Of a stretch of DNA of 64,000 nucleotides, positions 51,470 through 60,324 are shown one piece after another (position 1 is the first letter of the stretch; each line of letters opens with the position of its first letter). Both the position numbers and the translations under genes were made by a program. The DNA lies in the NCBI RefSeq assembly GCF_000758525.1, contig NZ_CP009241.1, positions 3,534,001-3,598,000 of the forward strand, read 5' to 3'. Origin of the DNA: Paenibacillus sp. FSL H7-0357. Its GTDB lineage: Bacteria > Bacillota > Bacilli > Paenibacillales > Paenibacillaceae. The notes beneath the pieces are model-generated. The model ran no database searches and had not been told where the DNA came from. It saw only the letters and a program-made list of their open reading frames with translations.

Positions 51470-53101
51470 ATGACGTTTAACCTGCGGACTTTTTTTGCCA
51501 GTGCCTTTGCGGTAATTATTATCTTGCTGACTGCACTGCTTATTTATGTAATCGGGAATCAAGCTACGAAATCTGTGGAGGTAAGTATCGGGGGCTCGCT
51601 TGCTGCAGAAGCATATCAAATGTCGGAGAAACTGGATCATTTCATGTGGTCGCGTTCCGGGGAAGTGGAAGTGCTGAGCAAGCTTAACGCTTTCCAGAAG
51701 CCGCTGGACACTCAAGAAATCAGCGGATTGCTGAATCAATTGAAGAGCAGCCTGCCGGTGTTCACCTGGGTCGGTTACCTTGACCCGAAGGGAACTGTGC
51801 TTTCCGCAACGGACAACATTCTCCTTGGAAAGGATATCAGCCAAAGACCCGTATTTCAGGAAGGCCGGAAGGGGTTGTTCACGGGTGATGTGCATGATGC
51901 CGTGTTATTGGCAAAGCTCCTGCCTAATCCATCCGGAGAAGCCTTGCAATTCGTGGACGTGAGTGTCCCGGTCTACGACAAGGTGGGAATGCTTAATGGT
52001 GTACTGGCAGCGCATTTGAGCTGGGAGTGGTCGCGTGAGGTAGAGAAATCCATTCTGGACCCGCTCAAAGAACGGATGAAAGATGTGGAAATCTTCGTAG
52101 TCAGCCAGAAGGATGATACTATACTGCTTGGACCCTCTGGGCTGGTGGGAAAGAAAATGGCGAATGAAACGCTGCAGAAAGCCCGGGAAGGCGGAAATTC
52201 ATGGATCGTGGACAGCGGCAGCGGAAAAGATTCTTACCTGACTGGATACGCTTACGGGGACGGTTATTTGAATTATCCGGGTTTGGGCTGGTCAGTGCTA
52301 GTTCGTCAGCCCACAGATGTTGCTTTCGCAACGGTACACCAGCTCGAAAGATTTATCATATTAAGTGGATTGGCAGCTGCGGTGATTTTCGGAATTCTGG
52401 GCTGGCTGCTTGCCGGATGGATTGCCCGTCCCCTGAATCAAATTGCCAAAACGGCAGATTTGCTCAGCTCTGGTGCCAATGTGGAAATCCCCGCCTTGTC
52501 CCGCTTTAAGGATGTGGCCATCTTGTCAACTTCACTGCGGAATCTGGTCAGCAATCTGACCAAAACAGAGAATAAGCTGAGCTATATGTCGGATATGGCT
52601 CTGCACGATGTGCTAACAGGGCTGCCGAACCGGGCCGGATTGAACGAATTTTTGGTTCACGCGGTGAACAAGGCTAAATTGAACCGGACAACCCTCAGTT
52701 TTCTGTATATGGATCTGGACGGATTCAAAAAAGTGAATGATACTTTCGGCCATGCTACCGGTGATGTTCTGCTCCAGCAGGTGGCTGTGCGGCTGCGGGA
52801 GTGCACCCGAGACAATGAAATCGTTGCCCGTCTGGGCGGAGATGAATTTGTGATCATTCTGCATACTTCTGCAAGCAAACCCATGCAGGAGTCGGAGGTT
52901 GTTGCAGCGCGCATCATCAGCAAAGTTAATCTGCCGGTCGTCATTGGAGGCGATACCATACAGGTCGGATGCAGTGTCGGAGCAGCCGTATGGACTCCAG
53001 ACTGCTTGGATACAGCCGAAACTCTGCGGCTGGCGGACGAGGCATTATATATTTCTAAACGCAGCGGCAAAAATCGGATTACATTTGAAGCCGCTTGCTA
53101 A
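51470..53101 (+). CDS. Membrane diguanylate cyclase (dCache-HAMP-GGDEF)
   Basis: A 543-residue membrane protein: helix at about residues 8-27, a dCache-type outside sensor of 250 residues, helix at about 285-307, a HAMP-like linker (ARPLNQIAKTADLL) and a GGDEF domain with DVLTGLPNR, FLYMDLDGFKKVND and RLGGDEFV. The full GGDEF motif predicts active synthesis of cyclic di-GMP. The inhibitory RxxD site is changed to RDNE. No EAL domain. ATG 51470 has GGGGAGA 7 bases upstream. Confidence 0.92.
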   Translation: MTFNLRTFFASAFAVIIILLTALLIYVIGNQATKSVEVSIGGSLAAEAYQMSEKLDHFMWSRSGEVEVLSKLNAFQKPLDTQEISGLLNQLKSSLPVFTWVGYLDPKGTVLSATDNILLGKDISQRPVFQEGRKGLFTGDVHDAVLLAKLLPNPSGEALQFVDVSVPVYDKVGMLNGVLAAHLSWEWSREVEKSILDPLKERMKDVEIFVVSQKDDTILLGPSGLVGKKMANETLQKAREGGNSWIVDSGSGKDSYLTGYAYGDGYLNYPGLGWSVLVRQPTDVAFATVHQLERFIILSGLAAAVIFGILGWLLAGWIARPLNQIAKTADLLSSGANVEIPALSRFKDVAILSTSLRNLVSNLTKTENKLSYMSDMALHDVLTGLPNRAGLNEFLVHAVNKAKLNRTTLSFLYMDLDGFKKVNDTFGHATGDVLLQQVAVRLRECTRDNEIVARLGGDEFVIILHTSASKPMQESEVVAARIISKVNLPVVIGGDTIQVGCSVGAAVWTPDCLDTAETLRLADEALYISKRSGKNRITFEAAC

Positions 53102-53117
53102 TAGGCGCTGTGCAGCC

Positions 53118-53180
53118 AAAAAACCTTTCTGTGTAGATATAGCGGTTAACCTGCCGCTGTACCCTAAGAAAGGTTTTTTT
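53118..53180 (+). terminator. Terminator of the GGDEF gene
   Basis: AAAAAACCTTTCT (53118-53130) pairs with AGAAAGGTTTTTT (53167-53179), with an inner AGCGG/CCGCT hairpin. The T-run is long. Confidence 0.8.
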
Positions 53181-53222
53181 GTGTTGCTATTCTAATGAGA
53201 TTCTTAGTTGTTAGTGAAAACC

Positions 53223-53348
53223 TTAGCGCAATTTTTTTCGGGGGGAAGCCCACCATTTGATCCAGAGGCTCCCTTCGTCATCATGAAATAATTTAATGCC
53301 AAACCATCTAAGGGGTGTCCACAACTCTTTAAAATAATATGATGGCAT
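53223..53348 (-). CDS. Small Trp-rich ORF, 41 residues, unknown
   Basis: A frame from ATG 53348 to TAA 53223 encodes MPSYYFKELWTPLRWFGIKL then FHDDEGSLWIKWWASPRKKL and R. It has four tryptophan-containing clusters and a basic tail. GGAGGG lies 11 bases upstream. The composition is unlike random sequence, so it may be a genuine small protein or the end of one. No family recognised. The remaining 53349-53621 shows only AT-rich sequence. Confidence 0.45.
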   Translation of the reverse strand: MPSYYFKELWTPLRWFGIKLFHDDEGSLWIKWWASPRKKLR

Positions 53349-53621
53349 AGTCCAATAGACCCTCCTAAATAGTTAATTTTCACTATATACTACCCCAAAT
53401 TTTAGTAACTAACAATAGCTTTTCTATCAAATCCAGGTAAAGTTTTGGTAAAATCAGGGCTGTTTATCTTAAAGCTGGTTGCTCTATGTATGGTGTAGGA
53501 TAAACAATTGATAATTCATTACCCCTTTATTCACTTAGCTAAACATCTATCTTGAATTCATAGGAATAAGCACAAGCTATTTGGCAGAATGCGCATTTAA
53601 TATAGGGAGGGATGTGATGAG

Positions 53622-54425
53622 ATGACGGAGACCGAATTTATTTCCAGAATTATACCCTACGCAGTCGAAGATATGAAGCGCAGTCATATTGCGGCCTCGC
53701 TGACCATTGCGCAGGCAGCGCTGGAATCCAGTTGGGGGAACAGCAGTCTAACGGTTAAATCCAATAACCTCTTTGGCATTAAAGGCAGCGGACCTGCCGG
53801 AAGTGTGGCGGTACGGACAACAGAGTACAGAGACGGCAAAGCGGTGAAGGTGACTGCAGCCTTCCGTGCTTACAATAACTGGGGTGAATCTGTGGCCGAC
53901 CATTCTGCGTTGATCATCGGCGGGGTCTCATGGAATCACACCCTATACAGCAAGGTGATTGGTGCGGATGGAAAAAAGGCCGCACGGGAAATTGCCGCAG
54001 CGGGATATGCGACTGATCCCAAGTATGCGGCAAAGCTGATTCAGATAATGAATACCTATAACTTGTACGCATATGATGAAATTAAGGAGGAGGATGAGAT
54101 GTCGGCGGAAGATAAGCAAAAGCTTGCAAGTCTGGAAAAAGAACTGAAAGATCTGCGGATTTTGTTGTCCGATCTTGCAGTCAGCAGAGATATGCTGAAG
54201 ACAGATGTACAGGAGCACGGGCAGGCGATCACTAGTGCGACTGAGCGCCTTTCCCTAATTGAAGGCCGGATGGTGATGAATGTCCCGGCATGGGCGGAGT
54301 CGGCTGTCAGTGCAGCAGTGGCGGCGGGACTGCTGGATACGCCTGCCGGCGGCAGCTTGGATTTTTACCGGGTTCTGACAGTATTGCATCGGGCGGGATT
54401 GCTGTCATCCCGGAAGGAGGGGTGA
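53622..54425 (+). CDS. Glucosaminidase (GH73) endolysin-like protein
   Basis: A 267-residue protein. Residues 1 to about 145 form a GH73 domain: TIAQAALESSWGNSSLT with the catalytic Glu, NNLFGIKG, FRAYNNWGESVADHS and YATDPKYAAKLIQIM. A coiled-coil follows (about 160-215) and then a short helical region (AWAESAVSAAVAAGLLDTP) like S-layer-type or phage-lysin tails. No signal peptide, so export would need the holin encoded next. GGAGGG lies 10 bases upstream. Confidence 0.85.
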   Translation: MTETEFISRIIPYAVEDMKRSHIAASLTIAQAALESSWGNSSLTVKSNNLFGIKGSGPAGSVAVRTTEYRDGKAVKVTAAFRAYNNWGESVADHSALIIGGVSWNHTLYSKVIGADGKKAAREIAAAGYATDPKYAAKLIQIMNTYNLYAYDEIKEEDEMSAEDKQKLASLEKELKDLRILLSDLAVSRDMLKTDVQEHGQAITSATERLSLIEGRMVMNVPAWAESAVSAAVAAGLLDTPAGGSLDFYRVLTVLHRAGLLSSRKEG

Positions 54426-54430
54426 ACGTC

Positions 54431-54709
54431 ATGTATAACGATGCGCTTAACAATGTGCTTGCTTTCGCATCGGTGTTAGCCGTATTTGTAATGGCTCTCG
54501 TTCAGCTTGTGAAGAATAGCGTGAAGCTTCCGCGCAACCTTGTACCGGCGGTTGGTCTGGCAATAGGATTATTAGTCGGGGCCGTTGCCTATCCTTTTAC
54601 AGATATGAATCTGGTGCTGCGACTGTGGGCAGGCGGACTGGCAGGATTGTCCGCCACAGGTCTGTTTGAACTGGCTTTTAACAAAAGGGATGGAACAACT
54701 AAAGATTAA
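54431..54709 (+). CDS. Phage-type holin
   Basis: A 92-residue protein with two to three membrane helices (about 10-25, 40-58 and 63-82) and a charged tail (NKRDGTTKD). The pattern with VKLPRNLVPAVGLAIGLLVG fits r1t/LLH-type holins. It starts 5 bp after the lysin gene with AAGGAGGGG upstream. The pair looks like a phage lysis cassette kept without phage genes. Confidence 0.75.
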   Translation: MYNDALNNVLAFASVLAVFVMALVQLVKNSVKLPRNLVPAVGLAIGLLVGAVAYPFTDMNLVLRLWAGGLAGLSATGLFELAFNKRDGTTKD

Positions 54710-54845
54710 TATCCTGTGATTGCTGATTCTTCCGAATCTATTAAAGATTTACTATAAATCATTGAACCTAATGGTGTTATGTACAAGCAATAAGTAATCT
54801 CTCTTAATACAATGAAATATGCAAGAAAGGAAGGGGGGGCTCATC

Positions 54846-55268
54846 ATGGGAACTTATCTTGATGCTCGAACCTCGCAGAACGCGAGCATAGCGAACTCTA
54901 TTGCCATTCCGATTCTGCTGCTGAATGCTCCGCAGCTGTTCGGACAAATTGGCTTGGTCACCGCAGGTGCTACGACGAATCCGCGAGTATTGTTAAAAGG
55001 AACAATCTCTTTGACGCTTCCGCTGGCGCTGGCGGGTATTACAATTACAATAGTGAGAGGAACGCTTAGTACCGATCCGGTTGTATATTCTGCTACCTCT
55101 ACGTTTAGCCTTAGCGTCTTGGCGCCACAAGTCATCACGTTTTCAGCTGCAGACTTTAACCCGCCGATAACTCCTCAATTGACGTACACTGCTTTCGTTA
55201 GTTCCAACCTGCTCGGCACGGTTCGTGTCGGTCCGGAGAGCTTTGACGGCATTCTGGTCTCCGATTAA
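54846..55268 (+). CDS. Hypothetical beta-rich protein
   Basis: A 140-residue protein of alternating hydrophobic residues with many Thr, Ser and Pro, and no signal peptide. The order (MGTYLDARTSQNASIANSIA, then LTLPLALAGITITIVRG) suggests a beta-sandwich. I do not recognise the family; spore-surface or exosporium proteins have a similar character. A purine-rich site GAAAGGAAGGGGGGG lies upstream. Confidence 0.6.
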   Translation: MGTYLDARTSQNASIANSIAIPILLLNAPQLFGQIGLVTAGATTNPRVLLKGTISLTLPLALAGITITIVRGTLSTDPVVYSATSTFSLSVLAPQVITFSAADFNPPITPQLTYTAFVSSNLLGTVRVGPESFDGILVSD

Positions 55269-55427
55269 TTTAAGGTTACTGTGTCTTGTCATGCCTGAAA
55301 TATTGGTTATGACAAGACCTCTACATATACATTTGCCGTGGCCTAAATTTTGACCGTTTCGCCCAATCTGTTAAGCCAGCCAATACATATTCTACCTTGT
55401 AGTAATCATTATGAAGGAGGTAATCTC

Positions 55428-55562
55428 ATGGGTGCAGATTGCGGATACGGTGGTAATGTTGGTGGCGTTCATAATTGTCCGGTAAGTCCTTTTACATCAA
55501 CAGGTGCAATTCTTGTTCTTTATATCCTGTTGGTCATTATTTTGAGTGCCTGTTTCATCTAA
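55428..55562 (+). CDS. YjcZ-like small membrane protein
   Basis: A 44-residue protein: Gly/Cys-rich start (MGADCGYGGNVGGVHNC) and one membrane helix (AILVLYILLVIILSACFI). This is the layout of the YjcZ family of sporulation-related small proteins. AAGGAGG lies 7 bases before ATG 55428. Confidence 0.65.
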   Translation: MGADCGYGGNVGGVHNCPVSPFTSTGAILVLYILLVIILSACFI

Positions 55563-55578
55563 GCTGGATAGCACATCG

Positions 55579-55616
55579 GCGTGTTCCCGGGCTTTTTGCC
55601 GGGGACGCGCTTTTTT
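55579..55616 (+). terminator. Rho-independent terminator
   Basis: GCGTGTTCCCGG pairs with CCGGGGACGCGC, followed by TTTTTT. Confidence 0.9.
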
Positions 55617-55690
55617 CTGTGTCTAGTCCGATTTACATAATGCACCAAAACACTTATATTTGAGGATAATACCTTAATAAGGAGATCGTT

Positions 55691-56143
55691 ATGGATTTCA
55701 GAAAAATAAAAAACGGTGAAAGTCTGCCGCTGGAGCTGCTGTTGTCAGCTGATCCTTCTCTGCCGAAAGTGGAGGATTATGCAAAAAGAGGTGATTGTTA
55801 TCTCGCAGTTGACAAAGAGGACGTTGTGGGAGTGTATGTGCTGCTGCCGACAAGACCTGTTACGGTTGAACTGGTAAATATTGCGGTTGCTGAAGAGCAG
55901 CAGGGCAGAGGAATAGGTAAACAAATGGTGATGCACGCCATACAGATTGCCAGACAAGAAGGGTACAGCGTGATGGAAGTGGGCACCGGTAATTCAAGTG
56001 TAGGGCAGCTTGCGCTGTACCAGAAATGCGGCTTCAGAATAGTGGCCGTGGATATGGATTTTTTTACAAAACATTATCCTGAAGAGATCTATGAGAATGG
56101 CATACAATGCAGAGATATGCTACGGTTATCCCTAGATATATGA
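55691..56143 (+). CDS. GNAT family N-acetyltransferase
   Basis: A 150-residue GNAT enzyme with ELVNIAVAEEQQGRGIGKQM (acetyl-CoA loop QGRGIG) and LALYQKCGFRIV. It lies 34 bp upstream of cysK on the same strand, so they may be co-transcribed, but a functional link is not shown. TAAGGAG precedes the ATG. Confidence 0.85.
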   Translation: MDFRKIKNGESLPLELLLSADPSLPKVEDYAKRGDCYLAVDKEDVVGVYVLLPTRPVTVELVNIAVAEEQQGRGIGKQMVMHAIQIARQEGYSVMEVGTGNSSVGQLALYQKCGFRIVAVDMDFFTKHYPEEIYENGIQCRDMLRLSLDI

Positions 56144-56177
56144 CTCGCTGTATCATTAACTTATTGGAGGAATTGTT

Positions 56178-57116
56178 GTGACAACTATTTATAAGAATCT
56201 AACCGATCTGATTGGCAATACACCGCTGCTGGAGCTGGCAAATTACAGCAATTCTCATCAGGTTGAAGCTAAGCTTATCGGGAAACTGGAGTACTTTAAC
56301 CCTGCTGGTAGTGTAAAGGACCGTATCGGCTTTGCGATGATCAAAGATGCTGAAACCAGAGGGCTGATCCAAAAAGATTCAGTATTGATTGAACCTACCA
56401 GCGGAAATACCGGGATTGGACTAGCTTTTGCGGCTGCTGCACTTGGTTACAGACTGATGATCGTGCTGCCTGAATCGTTCAGCGTGGAACGCCGCAAACT
56501 GCTGAAGGCGCTTGGAGCTGAGCTTATTTTGACCCCGGCGGCTGAAGGGATGTTAGGCGCGGTTACCAAGGTGGAAGAACTGGCTGCAGCAATCCCGAAT
56601 TCTTTCGTTCCACAGCAGTTCAGCAATCCGGCCAATCCACAAATTCACCGCGACACAACTGCAGAAGAAATTTGGACGGATACCGGCGGGGAAGTGGACA
56701 TTTTTGTGGCTGGGGTAGGTACTGGGGGAACCATTTCTGGTGTCGGAGCAGTATTAAAAGCAAGAAAACCGGGCGTGCAAGTAATTGCTGTCGAGCCGGC
56801 AGATTCGCCGGTCCTTTCCGGTGGCAAGCCAAAAGGGCATCAGATCCAGGGCATTGGAGCCAATTTTGTGCCCGATAATTTTGACCAAGACGTGGTGGAC
56901 GAAATTTTTCAGGTTAAGAACGAGGAGGCATACGAAACGGCGCGCAGTCTGGCCAGAACAGAAGGCCTTCTTGTTGGAATTTCCTCCGGAGCAGCTGTGT
57001 ATGCCGCATCGCAAATAGCCAAACGCCCCGGGAATCAAGGGAAGAACATTGTTATTATCCTGCCGGATACGGGAGAGCGCTACTTGTCTACACCACTTTT
57101 TGATGACGAGGAATAA
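56178..57116 (+). CDS. cysK: Cysteine synthase A (O-acetylserine sulfhydrylase)
   Basis: A 312-residue PLP enzyme that makes cysteine from O-acetylserine and sulfide. [10 protein letters not shown] opens the fold, [11 protein letters not shown] carries the PLP lysine, [12 protein letters not shown] is the substrate loop, [20 protein letters not shown] the phosphate cup, and SSGAA lies near the end. Starts at GTG 56178 with GGAGG upstream. It ends [13 protein letters not shown], a normal length. There is no T-box or SAM riboswitch in the short leader. Confidence 0.93.
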   Translation: MTTIYKNLTDLIGNTPLLELANYSNSHQVEAKLIGKLEYFNPAGSVKDRIGFAMIKDAETRGLIQKDSVLIEPTSGNTGIGLAFAAAALGYRLMIVLPESFSVERRKLLKALGAELILTPAAEGMLGAVTKVEELAAAIPNSFVPQQFSNPANPQIHRDTTAEEIWTDTGGEVDIFVAGVGTGGTISGVGAVLKARKPGVQVIAVEPADSPVLSGGKPKGHQIQGIGANFVPDNFDQDVVDEIFQVKNEEAYETARSLARTEGLLVGISSGAAVYAASQIAKRPGNQGKNIVIILPDTGERYLSTPLFDDEE

Positions 57117-57272
57117 ATTCTTCTGCAGGACGTAACTCCGACGATAAAAAGAATCTGATTATTCAAGGGGCAACCCAATATTAAGCAGATTTGGTCCAAT
57201 CTTGTTGGGCCTCAGCTCCCCGGGATGGTGTTGTTAAACTTACTGTAAGTTGGAGCGAGATTTAAGTGTATA

Positions 57273-57300
57273 TACCCTGCCGCTGGTAGGGTTTTATTTT
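57273..57300 (+). terminator. Terminator downstream of cysK
   Basis: TACCCT pairs with AGGGTT over an 9-nt loop, then TTATTTTTTT. It lies 160 bp after cysK. Confidence 0.6.
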
Positions 57301-57340
57301 TTTCACTGCCTGTTTCATTGAATGTCTTTCGAATGACAAT

Positions 57341-57535
57341 GTGTTAGAAGCCAAAAGAAATAGTCAAAACATCATCAATCTATACCATACTGATTTTCGT
57401 TTACTTAATGGGAAGCTATTAGAATATTATGGTTGTACAAAACAATTAAGTGAGGCATTAAGCAACAGTGGTTCAATAAGTGAAATAGAAGAGGTCAAAC
57501 CTAAAGAGATAGAGGATTTTGTCCCTATGTATTAG
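57341..57535 (+). CDS. Hypothetical 64-residue frame
   Basis: GTG 57341 opens a frame for a hydrophilic helical peptide (IINLYHTDFRLLNGKLLEYY, EVKPKEIEDFVPMY). There is no ribosome binding site. It could be the remaining part of a larger gene in the decay zone. Confidence 0.3.
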   Translation: MLEAKRNSQNIINLYHTDFRLLNGKLLEYYGCTKQLSEALSNSGSISEIEEVKPKEIEDFVPMY

Positions 57536-57562
57536 GATATATGGATTAAGATAGGGACTGTT

Positions 57563-57600
57563 TAGAACAAAAATCGAGGCCCTATATCTAGTACCTTTTT
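57563..57600. repeat. Copy 1 of a terminator-like repeat (copy 2 at 60022-60060)
   Basis: TAGAACAAAAATCGAGGCCC and the following bases also occur at 60022-60060. In copy 2 the hairpin GAGGCCCTA-TTTC-TAGGGCCTC is intact and followed by TTTC; in copy 1 the 3' arm has decayed. Confidence 0.6.
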
Positions 57601-57785
57601 CATATAACAACGGTAAAAGAGCAGGATAGAATATAAGAATCAAAGCCGTAAGTGCTAACAAGTGTAGATAAGCCAAATAGAATAATCGATGGTCTAAAGG
57701 TGGAATCAAATGGTATGAAAAACAATCCGGCTATAGCAAGACCATATTGTAATCGGGTTAGATAAATTCTGGTTTGTTTGTTCAT
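57600..57785 (-). CDS. Small membrane protein, 61 residues
   Basis: ATG 57785 with AGGAGGG 5 bases upstream opens a frame for a protein with two hydrophobic segments (YGLAIAGLFFIPF and PSIILFGLSTLVST). No family recognised. The good site suggests it is expressed, but the region is full of broken genes and the C-terminus may be truncated. Confidence 0.45.
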   Translation of the reverse strand: MNKQTRIYLTRLQYGLAIAGLFFIPFDSTFRPSIILFGLSTLVSTYGFDSYILSCSFTVVI

Positions 57786-57856
57786 AAATATCCCTCCTAA
57801 CTTTAATTAATACGATTATAGAGAGATACGCAAATGGCGGGTGGTTACAGCAGCAG

Positions 57857-57952
57857 TTATTTTAATCCCATACCTAATGCAATGTTGTGGAAAGCGAATC
57901 CAAAAGCAACAGCAAAGCAGATTCCTACTCCCAAGCCCTCGATTTCAAGTAT
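57857..57952 (-). pseudogene. Remnant of a small membrane protein
   Basis: The frame reads GLGVGICFAVAFGFAFHNIA then LGMGLK and stops. This resembles the Gly-rich helices of small Bacillus/Paenibacillus membrane proteins; the start is lost (in-frame TAA upstream). Confidence 0.35.
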
Positions 57953-58001
57953 TTAACAATTCTACTCGACTTATCTAATTTAGTTTCGTAAGGGCAAAGC
58001 C

Positions 58002-58136
58002 TTGAACGTATATGAAATCACTTATCTGGGTGAAGTCGGCGAATATGAATCCTATTTTGTTATTCGAAGCGGGCTGACACATGGAAAAGTGGAATCTGCT
58101 AAGTACCATGAATATTCAGACCCATGCTCCGACTAA
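58002..58136 (+). CDS. Small hypothetical protein, 44 residues
   Basis: TTG 58002 with AAGGG about 7 bases upstream opens a frame: LNVYEITYLGEVGEYESYFV, IRSGLTHGKVESAKYHEY, SDPCSD. Strand-like and natural in composition. It may be an intact small protein or an end fragment. No family recognised. Confidence 0.4.
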   Translation: MNVYEITYLGEVGEYESYFVIRSGLTHGKVESAKYHEYSDPCSD

Positions 58137-58320
58137 CCTATTTCGAGTTTCTGAAGATGCTTCGCTGCCGTAAGATAGGTCAATCGACGCCGCGGCCCGA
58201 CGAGGAAGCTTTCCCGGCGCCGGAACGCATCGAAACGGCAAATAGGCTGATTTGAGAGATCGGCAGCCGTGGACGCAAGTTTCTATATCACGAGAAGAAG
58301 GACTGATATGCGGCAAAGGT

Positions 58321-58573
58321 ATGAAAGCTGTAACCATCATACAGCCCTGGGCGACACTGATCGAGCTTGGGGAGAAGCGATTTGAAAATCGCAGATGGGT
58401 GACAAAACACCGCGGTGAGCTGGTAATCCACGCCGGGAAGAAGGTGGACCGGGAAATCAGCCAACAGGGGCCTTTTTAAAAGCGTGCTTGCCCGCCATGG
58501 ATATACAGCTGATAACCTGCTGACTGGGTGTGTAATCGCTGTTGCCAGGCTGGCAAAATTAAAGCTTAGATAG
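58321..58573 (+). pseudogene. ASCH domain protein, frameshifted
   Basis: ATG 58321 opens a clear ASCH domain (MKAVTIIQPWATLIELGEKR, FENRRWVTKHRGELVIHAGK) that hits a stop at 58479 in a T-run. The next frame continues the domain (FKSVLARHGYTADNLLTGCV, IAVARLAKLKLR) to a TAG at 58571-58573. One inserted or lost base at about 58474 explains this. The C-terminal half of the domain is missing. ASCH proteins bind RNA or related ligands. Confidence 0.75.
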
Positions 58574-58657
58574 CCCATTTGAGAGGGCAGAGACAGCATG
58601 TATCACGCTTAGTATAAAGAATAGAACCGTGTAATTATGAATGGGTAGTCCATGTAA

Positions 58658-59137
58658 TTAGTACGGAGTTGCGACTGAATTTAGTAGTAATAGATTATTA
58701 TACTTCGCTGCATGCTTCTGCTCATCGAGGATAATTCCGTACAAAGTATCCTTATAAACGCCGTATGGAAGGCCGAACCATATCTTTCGATACTTTTCAA
58801 CAGCAGACAATTCACCTTGGAAGGCTTTTTGCAACCCGGCAATATACGAATTAACATGTTCAGGAACTTCGCTGCTAACTCCTGTCACTTCATGTCCTGT
58901 TAATTCCCTGTACATTTGTCGGAACATTTGATTATGCCCTCGTTCATCATTCCGGATAGAGGTAATCACTTCAGCTTGTTCGTGGTTCGGAGCAAGTTTT
59001 ATGAGTTGGTCATAAAAAAGTTCATCATTTCGCTCCCCTTGGACTGAATTCCTCATTAATTCAAGTGCATCTTGAGTTGAAGTTGCCCAAATGGGGACAA
59101 ATTGTGATCGGAACCAATACGGATACACCATATACAT
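58658..59137 (-). CDS. Ferritin-like domain protein
   Basis: A 159-residue all-helical protein. Four helices carry possible metal ligands: GERNDELFYDQL, RNDERGHNQMFRQM, GELSAVEKYRKIW and LDEQKHAAKYN. The spacing of E and ExxH motifs is that of ferritin-like/rubrerythrin-type carboxylate di-iron proteins, without a rubredoxin tail. ATG 59137 follows GGAGGG by 8 bases. Confidence 0.78.
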   Translation of the reverse strand: MYMVYPYWFRSQFVPIWATSTQDALELMRNSVQGERNDELFYDQLIKLAPNHEQAEVITSIRNDERGHNQMFRQMYRELTGHEVTGVSSEVPEHVNSYIAGLQKAFQGELSAVEKYRKIWFGLPYGVYKDTLYGIILDEQKHAAKYNNLLLLNSVATPY

Positions 59138-59383
59138 GAGCTAAACCCTCCAATAGTTTGTAAGTATTCTACCAGCAATCATATGCACACTAGCCCAAGA
59201 TGTGCATGATTTCTCTTTTTTCTTAAAAAACTATTCCTGGGAGTAGGAGTATCATGAGCGAATTATAGCTTCTTTGAAATCGTGAAACCCTTGGTACATT
59301 AGGCTTTTCATAAATAGTGCTGAGGAGTCAAATAACTGTTTTTTGGTCGTTTTTGCGAATTTGGCACCCAAGATTGCACCCAA

Positions 59384-59569
59384 TTATGTTTTCCGTTTTG
59401 CAGGTTTAACCATATCGTCGAATACATCGGCAGCAGCTTTGTCCACCGATTCGAAGTGTTTGTTCTTCGGTCCTTTAATAACCGGAGCTCCATCTTTATA
59501 CATGTTGAGGGGATATTGAAGATAGGGAGAAACCAAGCAGACATGTTGGTGGAATCTGACAGTTCCATT
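59384..59569 (-). pseudogene. C-terminal remnant of an unidentified gene
   Basis: The frame opens after a TGA at 59570-59572 without a start codon and reads VRFHQHVCLVSPYLQYPLNM, YKDGAPVIKGPKNKHFESVD, KAAADVFDDMVKPAKRKT, then TAA. The composition is protein-like and ends in a basic tail. Family not recognised. Confidence 0.4.
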
Positions 59570-59665
59570 TCATTAGGATAGGGCGGAGATTGGTCGTGCC
59601 AAAGCAGGGTTTTATTGAATGGTTGGAGGGTATTAATTCAAATCGAAATTGATAGGAGTGATCTT

Positions 59666-59915
59666 ATGCTACAAAGAAAGCATAGAGGCAAGATAATCTC
59701 GTGTTATGAGTACGGGGTATTATCACAAGGGCAATCTATTGTTGAAAATGGAGAAGAGACATGGGTCTTCCAGGCTGAAAATCATGAGAATCTGATGATG
59801 AATTCAAGCTTTCAATGACCTTTCGATGGAAGGTTGGGAATTGGTAGCTGAGAACAAAATTAACTACATTCTCCGTAAATCCATTAAACGACATGCTTCA
59901 TCTTCAGGTGTATAG
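59666..59915 (+). pseudogene. DUF4177-like protein, frameshifted
   Basis: ATG 59666 (TAGGAG 8 bases upstream) encodes ISCYEYGVLSQGQSIVENGE and ETWVFQAENHENLMM, then stops after a frame change at about 59804. The next frame continues DLSMEGWELVAENKINYILR and ends at TAG 59913-59915. The E/GWELV motif near the end is typical of DUF4177. Confidence 0.65.
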
Positions 59916-60021
59916 AAGAAAACAATTCGGGAAAATGCACCCAATCAGCACTCAATTCATTATTTTTGCTCAAAACCATTTATTGCGAAATTTAGACGAT
60001 CCTTTGTTACATAAGGCTTTA

Positions 60022-60060
60022 TAGAACAAAAATCGAGGCCCTATTTCTAGGGCCTCTTTC
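60022..60060. repeat. Copy 2 of the terminator-like repeat
   Basis: See 57563-57600. Here GAGGCCCTA and TAGGGCCTC form a perfect 9-bp stem with TTTC behind it. The rest up to the rsmD start shows no gene. Confidence 0.6.
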
Positions 60061-60324
60061 ATGGGAGAGGAGAAACCGGACGAAGAGCTTATGGGGAAAC
60101 GTAAGCCTGCTCCGCGGTTGTCTACGACATTTTGTGATGTCGATAGTTACATGATGTCCCGGTTGCTCCAGTCTTATACCTGTGGACGTTAAAAAAAATC
60201 TGCCGGCCTCAATGTGACAACGGTAGACAATCTTTTTATTTCAATAGACAATTGTGGTACTATAGGCTTGGACTTGTGCCTTAATCGGCATAATAAACAG
60301 AGACATAGAGCAGGTGAATAATTG

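Noticed and set aside
59308-59568. 86-codon minus-strand frame at the remnant near 59.5 kb
   Set aside because: Another frame in the same place has a more natural composition and a plausible protein end; this one is its shadow.
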